Source: Aristolochia californica (taxonomy: Eukaryota; Streptophyta; Magnoliopsida; Piperales; Aristolochiaceae). Taken from it: a stretch of DNA of 64,000 bases. This document shows, one piece after another, positions 23,901 to 35,900 of the stretch. The stretch spans positions 31,377,645-31,441,644 of the forward strand of contig JARWKL010000004.1 of NCBI GenBank assembly GCA_029961685.1. Direction: 5' to 3'. Under the pieces are notes generated by a model. It searched no databases, was not told where the DNA came from, and saw only the letters and a program-made list of their open reading frames with translations. Within the stretch, counting starts at the first letter, position 1; every line of letters begins with the position of its first letter. The position numbers and the translations under genes are program-made.

Positions 23901-26900
23901 TTCTCCCTTCGTCCCCCCCCCCCCCCCAAGTTCCCTCCCGAAAACACTTTATATTATTAAATTCCCAAAATACCCCTGATCCATTAATTAAATTCCCCTA
24001 ACCCATTAATCACCCTCTAATTTGGTATCTTATCATTACCCCCCGCCCAAACTTTCACCTTGTCCTCAAGGTGAAAAACAAGAAACTAGAGCCTCATTGC
24101 CTCGAAATCCGCCCAAGTGGCTTCAACTCCGGGAGGTCCTTCCATTGCACCAAAGACTCCTACTGCTACTGCCTTGTCTTTGTTTTTTTTTTTTTTTTTT
24201 TTTAAGCGTATAGTTAGAATGGCAGCAGGTTGCACTGCCCAACCCCACAAGAACCCCATATCCCTCAGCCTGGATAATTCACATCATCGCCTTGAGTGAA
24301 ACCAAAGTTCTGTGCAAGAAGGGATCTCCCTGTAACACGACCGTCTCATTACCCAATCGAAACTTCATAGCAAGTGTTTTCCAATTCGTATATGTTCTGC
24401 CTAAGGTCGCCAACCACTGTACACCTAAAATCACATCGGTGCTTCCCAATTCCAAAGGCAAAAAATCCTCCACGATCTCGATGCCTTGAAGAGTTAATCG
24501 AACCCCCTTACAAATGCCTTCCCTGGGAAGTGCCTCACTTGTACCCAATTGAACGCCATACTTGGTTGTTGGGGATAAAGGCAGGTGCAGTTTGTTTACC
24601 ACTGTAGTGGAAATAAAATTATGAGTTGCTCCACCATCAATGAGCACGACGACTGGTTGCTCTCCGATGGTTCCCGCAATCATGATAGTCTTCGGAAGTG
24701 TTAATCCAACTACCGAGATCAACAACACCTCAACTATGTGAGCATCCGCTCTATCCACTTCGGCCTGCTGTTCACACTTGCCATCATCGCCATCCTCCAT
24801 AACTTCGTTGTTCAGCTCTTGTAAAATCATCACCGGTAGATCCTTGTTTTTACATCTATGCCCAGCTGAGAATTTTTCATCACAACGGTAGCACAAACCC
24901 CGCTCTCGCCGGTATTGGATTTCGGTTTCCGTGAGTTTCCTGAATGGCGTCCTCTTCTCCATCCCATGTTTCGTCGTTTCTGCCATGGACATGGTACTCC
25001 CATTACTCCCAAATATGGTCCCCGCTGGGTTTGGAGTCCCCAGCCCAAACCGAGTCTACTGAATAACTTTATTTTTTTCTTCTAACTTTTGGGCCAACTC
25101 CATGGTCTTTCCCAACCCATTGGGCTCCAACACCCTCACCTCGGCCCAAATTTCTGGCTTAAGCCCATTAACAAAGTTGGACTCCAATACCTTTTCTGGA
25201 ATATCGTCCAACATGGAAGTCAAATCCTCAAATCACCTTCTGTAATCTCTCACGGTGGGCTCCTGCTGCAACGCCAGAAATTTCTCATAAGGAGAGCTGT
25301 CTTCAGAACTTTGGAACCTTTTTAGCAATAAGGACTGAAATTCTTCCCAGATCATGATCTCCCTCCTGTTATTTTCATACTTGAAACATTTTAATGCCTC
25401 CCCTTCCAGACATACTACGGCAGCTTCCAGTTTTTCACCGTGAGATACCCGGTTAAGCGAAAAATATCGTTCAACTCTGTAAATCCAATCATCGGGGTCT
25501 TCTCCCTGAAAAAAACTGGCAACTCTAACTTTCTGAGTCGCACTTCATACCGGCTCTACCGATTCCAATCAACCCCGCCACCATCTCTTCCATGTCCGAT
25601 ACCTCTCTGGATCGAGTTATCGCTCACTGCCGAGTCCAGCCCCTGTCTTGCCGTCCTACTCTGCGCATTCAGATTTCGGTTAAGCTCCTCTTGGGTACGC
25701 AGGAGTTGCTCAACACGCCCTATCAACACCATCAACCCTTGTTCCATGGCCGGAATCTTCCGAACCTCTTCCTTCATCGAGCTCACCTCCTCCCTTACGG
25801 AACTCACAATTCCTTCCACCGATTCCACCCTGGACTCCATTTTGGTAGTCGCCATGAATTTTTTTTTTTTTTATTCTTCTTCTTCTTCTCTACCAATCGC
25901 CGAAGTCGAAAAATCACCGTCGACTCACTCTCGACTCCCGGTAGAATACGCTTCAATCCCTACTGCCGAAAACGTACAGAAACCCCCTTCTAGCTGATGA
26001 CGCACCGGAAAACCTCTGATATATTTCCGATTTAGTCAAATAGTGCCAAATCGAAAAAACAAAAAACTCCTTTTCACTGCCAAAGTCCAGATGCGAACCC
26101 AACCTCGCTCTGATACCAAATGATATGCACCTAGCCAATACTACCCAAAAGACTGGCCTGTTAGGAGCGGAAGACATAGGTACTTAACCTAGGACCATAA
26201 CATCAAATGTTAAGCACCTAGCCAATACTACCCCAAAGACCAACCTGTTAGGAGCGGAAGACATAGGTACTTAACCCAGGACCATAACATCACATCCCAC
26301 CTTCGCAAGCCGACATCCACGGCGGCCCACTCTAGCGACACTGGCCCGACCCGGGTTTTGATCCTACGACCTACCAGTATTTTAATCCAGCCTCTAGGTG
26401 GCCCCCTCCGGGAGTCAAACACGCGTGGGAGCCCGCTTTGATACCAAATGTTATACCCCAAAGCAGAAATACAGATGTTCAAACCAAAATAAACGAAAGA
26501 AATAACAACGAACCTTCCCTTCCTTGCCGAAATCACCCAAATCGATGAGAATACTCCCCGATAGATACGTCTCCTGATACGAATACAACCCACGACAAGA
26601 AACGGAAACTCCTCCGTCGAAATCGATGTAAGACTCGCCGGAAATAGTCACCAATAACCCTGGTATTCGAGAGACCAATACTCTTCCTAAGCTACGCTCC
26701 CCTGAATACTCAAAACAACGACCCCCCTTCTCCCTTCGTCCACCTCTAAGTTCCCTCCCGAAAACACTTAACATTATTAAATTCCCAAAATACCACTGAC
26801 CCATTAATTAAATTCCCAAAATGCCCCTGACCCATTAATCACCCTCTAATTTGGGGTCTATCAGTTTTGCCGAAGATAAGCTAACTAATCCCCACTGCTG

Positions 26901-29900
26901 AACCCCCCTGTACAAATACGGGGAAAGAAAAAAAAAATGCCTAGTCTTAAAACAAGGAAAAAAAGCATGAGTCTCTGCCTCCACAGCATCATATACTCTA
27001 AATGGAGCAGGGTAAACACAAAGAACCATACCTGTATGGTCTATAAAGACACCTCTTCCAGCAGGGCCTGGATTTCCTCTAGAGCTACCATCAAAGTTAA
27101 GCTTCAACAATCCCTCGTGAGGGGGGACCATGAAACAACTGAGGCACAAATTGAGAAGGAAAAGCCAACCAAAATTTTTAATGCTCTTTCGGGACTGCAC
27201 TATGCAAGTGGTTGAGCAACATGTATTTACTTGCCCAAAACTGGGAGAAATGAACCATCCATTCAAGCACACCTCAAATGGTCCTAGACTTCCCTAAAAA
27301 GTCCTGCTATTCGTCTCCTCCCAAATAGCCAAAAAACTGCATCAAAAGCTGGCTTCCATAGCGTCTTCCCCAGATAAGGAAGAAGCCTAATAATCATTTA
27401 AGACACCAAAATACAGGAAAGAGGAAGGGGAAAAAGTAGGAAGAAAATTTCTACAACAGGGCATTCCAAATCAAAGAGAAAAAAAAAAGGCAGAGAATAA
27501 ATAAAAAAAAGCCCTTTTTTTATAACTAGACATGAAGACTTTGACAATGTCTGTCATTCAACTCTAAAAATGAGAAGCAGACAGTGAAATTTGTGTGAGA
27601 CTACTACATGCATAGACAGATATAGAAGAAGGCAAAATGCTTCTTAACTGTTATATGAAGCAAGAGTGACTACAAACCTTGAGTCGCGGTGCTTTTCTTG
27701 CATTTCACTTAGTTCCTTCCTTGCTCGTGAAAGCTCTTTTCCATGTTTTCCAAGTGCATCAATAGTTTTATCAAGTCGTTCTTGCAATTGTTTCTCTTGT
27801 GATAACAGCTCTTGGTCCCTGTTAATCAATTGATCAAGATTTTCTTCTAAATTCTTTTCAGCTTCAATATCAGCATGTTGTTGCCTATCAAGAACCTCTT
27901 TCTCATCTCTTAGTTTTGCAGTTCTTGTCCCAGCTTCCTCCTTGCTGTGAGCATTGCACTCTATTTTAGAAAGAGCCATTTAACAAAAACAGACCCACAT
28001 TCAATGGCTAGACATATGATACCAACATTTAGATAAGCATCCTTACTCCTCTTCCTCAATTTATGAAATTTTCATCATTCTCAAAGAAAAGATAGCAAGG
28101 AATCCAGAAAACATGCTTTTCACAGAAGCATCTGTTGAAAGATTTTGATTTTCTCGTAGCAGAAACAAACATGGTTTTCTGTCTAAAACTAGAATAGATT
28201 AAATAAGATGAACCTATGAGGATTTGACTGCACATTGATTTTTTGGCCCAGTATGATGAATCAATAATATAGACATTACATTTTCACAAAAAAAAAAAAA
28301 CGAAAAAAAAAATATAGACATTAGTCAGACATCATATTCCCGTGTCTCTCAGAATAGAGGAAACACAAAATTACTTACATTCTATGATATTCATGAAGTT
28401 GGCTATCAGCAAGTTGAAGTTTTCCAACTCCATCCTGTCCTTTCTCATGTAACTTACGAAGAGCTTCACTCACATCATTCAAATCTTTCTGTAGCTTCTC
28501 AATTTCTTTCTGATGCCTCTGTCGATCTTCTTCTTTCTTTTGCAGCTCTCTTCTGTTGCTCTTAATTTTTGAATTTATGCGAGTCATTTCTTCCTTTAAC
28601 TTTAAAAGCTCTGGTTGCTGTATGGAAAAGGTCAAATTAAATAAAAAATCTAATGGACCTTTGAAACTAAAGCATTAAAGGAGCATCGTCACCAAAAAAA
28701 AAGAGCACCAAAACTCAGACTAAAAGTAGTTCTCAAATGCAGAACATGATAGGCAAATAAATACTGGAGGAAAGAAACAAAACTTGAACAAAGAGTGCCT
28801 CTCAAATTCAAGTGCAAGTGCAACAAAACCTTTTTACAGAGTTGATGCTGGAGAAAGCTATGTACCTAGATATAGCAATTGTGTAAAACTACAGATCAAA
28901 CTGAGCCATGACCCTTAAACTATCATTTCTCGCAAATGGTTATGTAACAGTTGTTTATATACACTGTTTGGTATAAGATATGTGTCAAATAATAGTCCCA
29001 CATAGATTAATGAGTACAAAGATCTTGAGTTTATTAGTTGGGAAAGAGGTTTCCTAAGTTGGCTAGTTATTTTGGGATGGGACTTGGACCCAACTTTACA
29101 TGGTATCAGAGCAGGTACTCATATGTGGGCCTACACCTAAAACTATCCACTTGTAAAGCCACAAAAGAGGGCCTACACCTAAAATTATTCACTTGTAGAG
29201 CCATAAAAGAGGGCCTACACCTCAAACTATTCACTTGTAAAGCCACAAAAGAAGGCCTACACCTAAACTATCCACTTGTTGAGCCACAAAAGAGAACCTA
29301 CACCTAAACTATCCACTTGTAGAGCCACAAAAGAGGGCCTACACCTAAAATTATCCACCTTTAGAGCCTCAAAAGAGAGCTTACACCTAAATTATCTACT
29401 TGTAGAGCCACAAAAAAGGCCTACATGTGAGAGAGAGTGTTAAGGAATAATCCCACTTGGATTAGTGAGTACAAAGATCTTGAGATTATTAATTGGGAAA
29501 GAGGTTTCCTAAGTTGGCTAGTCATTTTGGGATGAGCCTTGGATCCAAGTTTACAATATGTTACAAACCATATGGTACACAGTTCATTCAAACACAAGTG
29601 TTTGACAAACAGATGTTTTTTTATGAAGATCCTTCATGTAATATTTTGGGAATAGTAAGTTTACATATTTTTCTTAAATGAATTACCATCTCATCTCCAC
29701 AACCATATTCTGCCAAAGAAAAAAGCAAACAATCTAATGGCTGCAGTTATTGATGATTGTAGAATACAATTGATGATAAGAAACAAATACACTTCAGGAT
29801 ACAACTTCTCATTGAGAAGCAAGAAACTTCAAACATCACCTTGAGTGCCTTGTGATCACATTTTCACGCATTTGCTCGACAGCCCACACAGATCTTTAAT

Positions 29901-32900
29901 TAACAGATTGCCAATGTTTTATTACATGTTGTTAGAAATTCTTATTTTTAGTAAACTTATTTTTTTGTGTTTTCCAAGAAAGTGTTTTCCTGTAGACAGT
30001 AGATTCCTAAAGTTTAAGGGTTGCAAAGACAGGATTCTAATTTTAAGTATTCTTTAAATTATAAATAGGGGAAAGGATTCTCAATACCCTAATCTCTCCA
30101 ACATTTTCTTCGGCAAATTTTCACATGTTATCAGAATGGATTGTCATCTAAGTTTTGTGAGTTGACCTATCAACTTACAAAGACAATGTTGTTCATCTTT
30201 TCTTTGCCTATTTACGCTATGTTCTTCATCATAGAATATTGTTCTTTTGGTACACCCGTTCATCTTTCGCAGTTTCTTGCTTGTCTCCTCAAGTTCATAG
30301 TTTGCATCTCCCCTATGGTAACTTATTGTAGAAAGTGTCATCCATGAGTCTCATCCAATCTGCCAGTTGTGCTAGAGTCGAATTAAATTGGCAAATAACT
30401 TCGCATAGTTCAATTGCCAAAACCTCTAGTTCTTTTTTTTTTTTTTAAATGAAAACCTCTAGTTCTTTACTATGAATATTTGCATGATTTCACCTATGAA
30501 AACCTCTAGTTCGAATTTATTGCTTTTTTGCCAAAAACAGCCTATGTCCAAATAATCTGAGAGAGAAGAGCTGAATCAATGATATTAGTTCATCACAGAG
30601 TTTGTTGAGAATTTGATCCTCCAAATGATGAAGCTTTTAACTAAGAAAGATCAATAACTATATTTGTGAGAAAACCAGCTCAAGGGCATTTTGGTCATTT
30701 TACATGATCGGTTATGTTATATTACTGCACTATTTAGTCTATGTACAAATTTTTATATCCATAGGAAGAGTAGAATGGGAGTTATAAGGGAATAAGTGAT
30801 TTAAAGTAAAGAGGGGCAATTTTGTAAATTGTCCAACAAAACCTAATAAATAGCATTGGGAGTCGTGTATGACCCCCAATGCAGCTCATTCAAGAGCTTC
30901 TCTCTTCTTCTCTCTGTACCTTCAAGTTTCACATATTTTACATGGTATCAAGTTTTCAAATCTCCTCGGTAATTTGTTGGTAAAAAGTTGACTTTTTCTC
31001 CTCTATCTTTTGCCATAACCCCATGGTTACTGGCTTTATCACCTTTTGAATGATTATCTGTTTTAACTGCCTTAAAAAGGGTTCTTTTTTATTGATCTTG
31101 GGATGTGTGTCACCTACCCAGACCAATGCTTACGTCATCAACCTCTATGCTAACGTCAACCCTAACTGAGGTCTATTTTTTAAGGATTTTCTATTTAATT
31201 GCAGTATTATATTAATCTGAAGATATTTTACTCATGCACATCTCATTCTTTCCCTAACCCTAATTTTTTACAAAGCGGGGCCCATATTATTGGAAGTGAA
31301 GGTATTTGGGTATTGAAATTGAAGAATTTAGTGATTCTATACTTATTATATGGCTGATTTGGGTGAAGTATATGTACTATCCAGATAAATGGCTGGATCT
31401 TATAGTAAAGATGTTTTTATGACCTCTGAGAAGTTGACAGAACCAAACTATCTTAATTGGACCAGATTAGTGAGAATGTTTTTGAAGGGTAGAAGGGGGA
31501 CAAAGTATATCCGAGATGATCCTCCAATCCCAACTAATGATTGGGAAGCAGAAGACAACCAAGTTATAACTTAGACTGTCAACAATATTTATTCAACTTT
31601 AAGAAATCAGGTGATGCACTATGAAACTGCAAAAGCTATGTGGGTTTCTTTAGAGTACTTATATGCTCAAAAGAGCAATTTATCCCAAGGTTATGAACTG
31701 TATACTGATTTCTTTGGTCTCAAAAGAGGTAGAAGACAATTATACAATACTATAGTGCATTTTGGACTCTAGCTATAGTACTAAGACAAATCTTTGACCT
31801 CTCTTGAAGCTAAACATTTTGGCATATAACTCATAAACTCATGAAAAGTTGCTCTCCTAAGCATAAACGGACTCTAAGCACACATCTCCTTAGTAATGTC
31901 ACAATTCATAACAACTTGGAATTAATGCTATTAATCAGCCAGGTCAAAACCTAATTGTCCTCAGCTTCCAAGTCATCATTCAAAGGGAAAGAAGGATCTT
32001 CCCTAATGAATTTGGACTTCTTCTTAGCCTTCTATTCTAGTCTAACTGACTTTGACCAACTGAGTCTCTTAAAAATAATCATAATTACATCTTTTTCCTC
32101 TGAGTTTCCAGATTCTCTCGGAGGGGTGATAATCTCATCAGAATCAGCCATCAGGGTAAAATATTATCCAATTCAACTAATTTCACTTCTCACACACTTC
32201 AACGAATCACAACTAGGTGGTCTCCACTTTGCAAATTAGGGTTAGAGCAAAATTACAACATGCGCCAACCACAAGAACAAAATACTTCAAGTTTATGCAA
32301 TCAAATCAGCATAAGCCACGAAAAAACTCCAACAAATAGGGCTGACATCAGCCAACCCTTAGGAGAATGCAGGCAAAGAACCCAATTTAGGGTAAGCATA
32401 GTGCAAAAAAGAGTAGATTTCTACTTAGTAAACACTCATGGAGTAGTAATCAATCTCAGAACTGCTCAATCAGCAGTAGAGGTCATCAACCCTTGGGTTA
32501 TGAAAGAAAAGAACATAAAAAGTGCTGATTTTACTAACCAGTCGGGCCCAAATTTCGAAGAATCCTTTTCTAAAAAGTCGCAGGCTTCAAAAGAGAGGAT
32601 TGGAGAAGAATGAGGGCTTCCAACCAAGATCTACTGCTCTAATACATGAAAAAATATAAAGCTAAGTATAGAGGAAGGAATTGAGAGAGAGAAGGAGAAA
32701 GAAAAGGGAGAGAAGAGAGTTCTGTGAGGACTCTTCTTGAGGGTCGTGCATGACCCCCAGCCTTTTATTAAGTGATTTCAACATAAATTATAGAAATACC
32801 CATATACACTTAAACCCTTATATCTCCAAATATACTCAAATTCCATGAAAATAAGACTAGGGACAGATCTAAACATGTAAAATAAGATAATGTAAACTCT

Positions 32901-35900
32901 AGACGTTACAGCAAGCATAAAAAGACAATATTGCCCTTCAATGAATTTTCTAACAAATATTTTGAGCCATTATTGGGATCCTGCATTTGTATAAACTAGA
33001 GAGTGTTTTCCAGACTAACCCCACTATGTCCACAACCCATCTGTCAAAGGACTCAGTTACCTGAATAAAAGCAATCCCAAAGGAAACACAGTCACATCCA
33101 TGAATATGATTAAAGATTTTTGTTCACCTATGCTGTTGAACCCACAACATAACCGATTCCAGAGATCATGGATGTGAAAGTTCAATATTGGCCTATGCTA
33201 ACTCCCTCAACATACCAAATTCTATGAAGGTTATCATGGGCCTCCTCGAGCATAAGTGCACATCCCCTGTCAACTCAAATTTATGTCAGAAATTGGGCTT
33301 TGACAAGCAATCTGCTTCCCTGGAGATTCTTCTTCACAATTAAGAAGTCCTAATACTACTACATGCCTTCTGTTATTCCCAGGTTACACTTCTTTGACAA
33401 TGTCTAGCTGTAGATGACAATATCTACTTCTCGTATCAGACTTCTTGGCCTTCTTCAGCCTGTTGTATTATCTTAGTCCCTTCCCGTTTCCACTTATAAA
33501 AAATTATTATCATTTGAAACAAAAAATAAAAATAAAAAAAAAATAAGAGAAGAAAAACCACCTCTAGCACAGCAATAAAGAGTTACTCAAACATTTTATT
33601 AGAAAATGTGATTAGGGGTATTTTGGTTTCTGCCCTTGTGCTATCTACCCCTAGTTGTCATACAGTAGTATAGGTAGTTAACCTATAAGTCTGGCATGTT
33701 TTCTAGTCATTTTATGACTAATGTTGGGTGAATCCACTTTCATCCTAAAATAATTAGCCACTTAGGAGGTTTATTGTTCGACCTTACAACTCATTCACTT
33801 GTATTAAGATTTTTCAATGTGGGACTTTTTCCCACTTTTTTCCAAAATGACTCCCCCTCACGTTTAGGCTTACATGTAACAAGCCTGCTACCTGTCCACA
33901 ACACACGAACAACCTAGCTCTCACCTCATGAAATCCACAATATAAAAATAACCTGGGGATCGCACACTAGGCCTCGGCTCATGCACTCAACCTGGTCTGA
34001 TACCACTATTGGGTTGAGTGAATTCAATCCCAAAATGACTAGCCACTTAAGAGTCCTATTGCTCAACCTTATAACTCCTTCACTTCTCTTAAGATTTCTC
34101 AATGTGGGATTTTTTTTCCATTCGCACATTTAAAAGAGCATAGTTTTCTCCATTTCCAATTCATAGAGCTAAATCAAGACGCCATTGTGTTTCAGAATGC
34201 CAAGTCTGCAACAAACTTAGTCAGTGACAGATTGAACTTCATTCAATAAAATTTGAGATTTATTACATAAAAAACTTATAGAGTAGGTGCACACAGTTTT
34301 GTTAAATAGGAACCAATAAGAACCCTTGGAGACAAGTGTTCCCAGCAGTGCATTCTTGTCAGAAAAAAATGTACTTTCTAAGCAATCAGCAGCCCGAGGG
34401 GGGAGGGGACCAAACAAGGATTTTGGAGGGGCGCCTGCTGAGATGAAGGCTAGCAAGTTAAGACCAATTGATGCTGAGAGGGGCACCAAAGACAGAGAAT
34501 CTTTTCTGGTAGACAGCCGGGAGGCAACGAGTCTAATAACATTGCTGGAAATCATGTCAGTGATGCTGGCTTTGAAATTAAATCTTCTCTGATTGTGCTC
34601 TTTCCAGAGGGCCCACAGAATATACCTTGTGCATGATGAAAGGATGATTCTGCCATAATAAGGTAGAGTGGAGTGAATGATGGACTTGCATGCGCCAAAG
34701 ACATTGTTGGGGAGGCACATTTGCAAGCCAATGTAGTGAATGATGCTAGTCCAGACAGTCCAAGCAAAAGGGCACTACAGTAGGAGGAGACAAGTGGTTT
34801 CTTCAGCTGAGCTGCAAAGGGGGCAGTGTATGTCGGGAACAGTGTTACCCCGTTTATGGAGATGTGGCAGTGAGGATTTTGTCTTGGCCAGCAAACCAGA
34901 GGAAGAAACGCACTTTGAGGGGCGCAACCAACTTCCAAAAGGTGAGATCATGAGGAGCTGATGATGACCATCCCCTGATGAATAAGTAAGCAGAAGAAAC
35001 TGAGAAGGAGTCACTTTCCTCTAGGTGCCATATAATCTTGTCATTAAGATGCGACATTCCTCTATTGCAATATGCTGATGATACTATAATTTTTGGAGAA
35101 GGTACCCTTTCTCAAGTCTCCCACTTGAAAGCTCTATTAAACCTCTTTGAGTTGTCTACTGGGCAGAAGTAAGTTGGGCTAAATCTTCCATTTTGGGTTT
35201 CGATATTAATCCTTTGGTTCTTAATTCCATGGCAAACTATTTGGGTTGTAAAGTTGTCTCCTCTCCAGGTAGGTATTTGGGTCTCCCTCTTTCTCCTGTA
35301 TTACCCACAAAATCTTCTTGGCACCCAGTCATTGAGTGGCTTGAAGGTAGGCTCGCTTCCTAGAGAGGGAAGTTTTTGTCTAAAGCTGGTAAACTCACTC
35401 TGATTAAGTCATGTTTACATGGTATTCCATCTTCTTTTTATCATTGTATTGTTGCCCAGCCTTTGTAAGGAAGATAATAGAGTTTTTAAAAAGAAGATTT
35501 TTATGGGGTGGGCAAAATGGTGAAAAAAAGTAGTCTTGTAAAATGGGTTGACATATGTAAACCTTTTGCTGAGGGTGGCCTTGGAATTCGCGACATTGGA
35601 ACAACAAACTCGGCTCTGCTTTTGAAGTGGATCTGGAAATTCAACATGACCCCGTCTCTGGTTTGGCGAAACATGGTGGCGAGTAAAGCAGATAAGTTCT
35701 TGGGATAGTGGACTGAAGGAGGAAGGTATAACAGATTATCTCTTGTCTGGAAAAAAATAGCTAAGTTGCTGCCTGTCTTCAAAAATGTTGTCAAGTGTTA
35801 TATTGGATCTGGAAGTAGGACAAGGTTCTGGACAGATTGGTAGATAGGTCAGGCTAGTCTAAACTCTTGCTATGGTCAAATCTACTCTTCTCGCCAGAAA

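Larger units (their letters stand above)
23622..26863 (-). mobile_element. Non-autonomous Ty3/gypsy element with gag and protease only (gypsy-2)
   Basis: A complete insertion in an SMC1 intron, same direction as the gene. The 5' LTR is 26449-26863, primer site TTTGGTATCAAAGC at 26431-26448, 3' LTR 23622-24035, with a G-rich polypurine-like tract beside it. A perfect 5-bp target duplication GTTTT lies at 23617-23621 and 26864-26868. The internal region is only 2.4 kb and holds gag, a zinc knuckle and a protease; RT, RNase H and integrase are gone, except a C-terminal tail of pol (about 24036-24160, [16 protein letters not shown]). It could only have moved with enzymes from another copy, unless the loss came after insertion. 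Confidence 0.93.
23400..27300 (-). mobile_element. LINE 3' fragment hosting gypsy-2 (tentative)
   Basis: Right of gypsy-2 (26869-27300), minus-strand translation gives an RNase H-like segment: [20 protein letters not shown], then [10 protein letters not shown]. This is the RVT_3 type found at the 3' ends of plant LINEs. Left of gypsy-2 (23400-23616) the sequence could be the continuation and 3' tail of the same fragment, but similarity there is weak. The piece sits inside an SMC1 intron. Confidence 0.5.

Noticed and set aside
25440..25997. Plus-strand frames of 133 and 185 codons opposite gypsy-2 gag
   Set aside because: They are antisense shadows of the minus-strand gag; composition is odd and no domain is recognisable.
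27945..27979. Extension of an SMC1 exon upstream to [12 protein letters not shown]
   Set aside because: The alternative acceptor AAATAG would put the downstream codons out of frame; CTCACAG gives the conserved IKEEAG junction.
29125..29423. The 42-bp array as a CRISPR-like or satellite locus
   Set aside because: Units are contiguous without unique spacers and lie wholly within a TRIM with its own LTRs and target duplication, in a plant intron.
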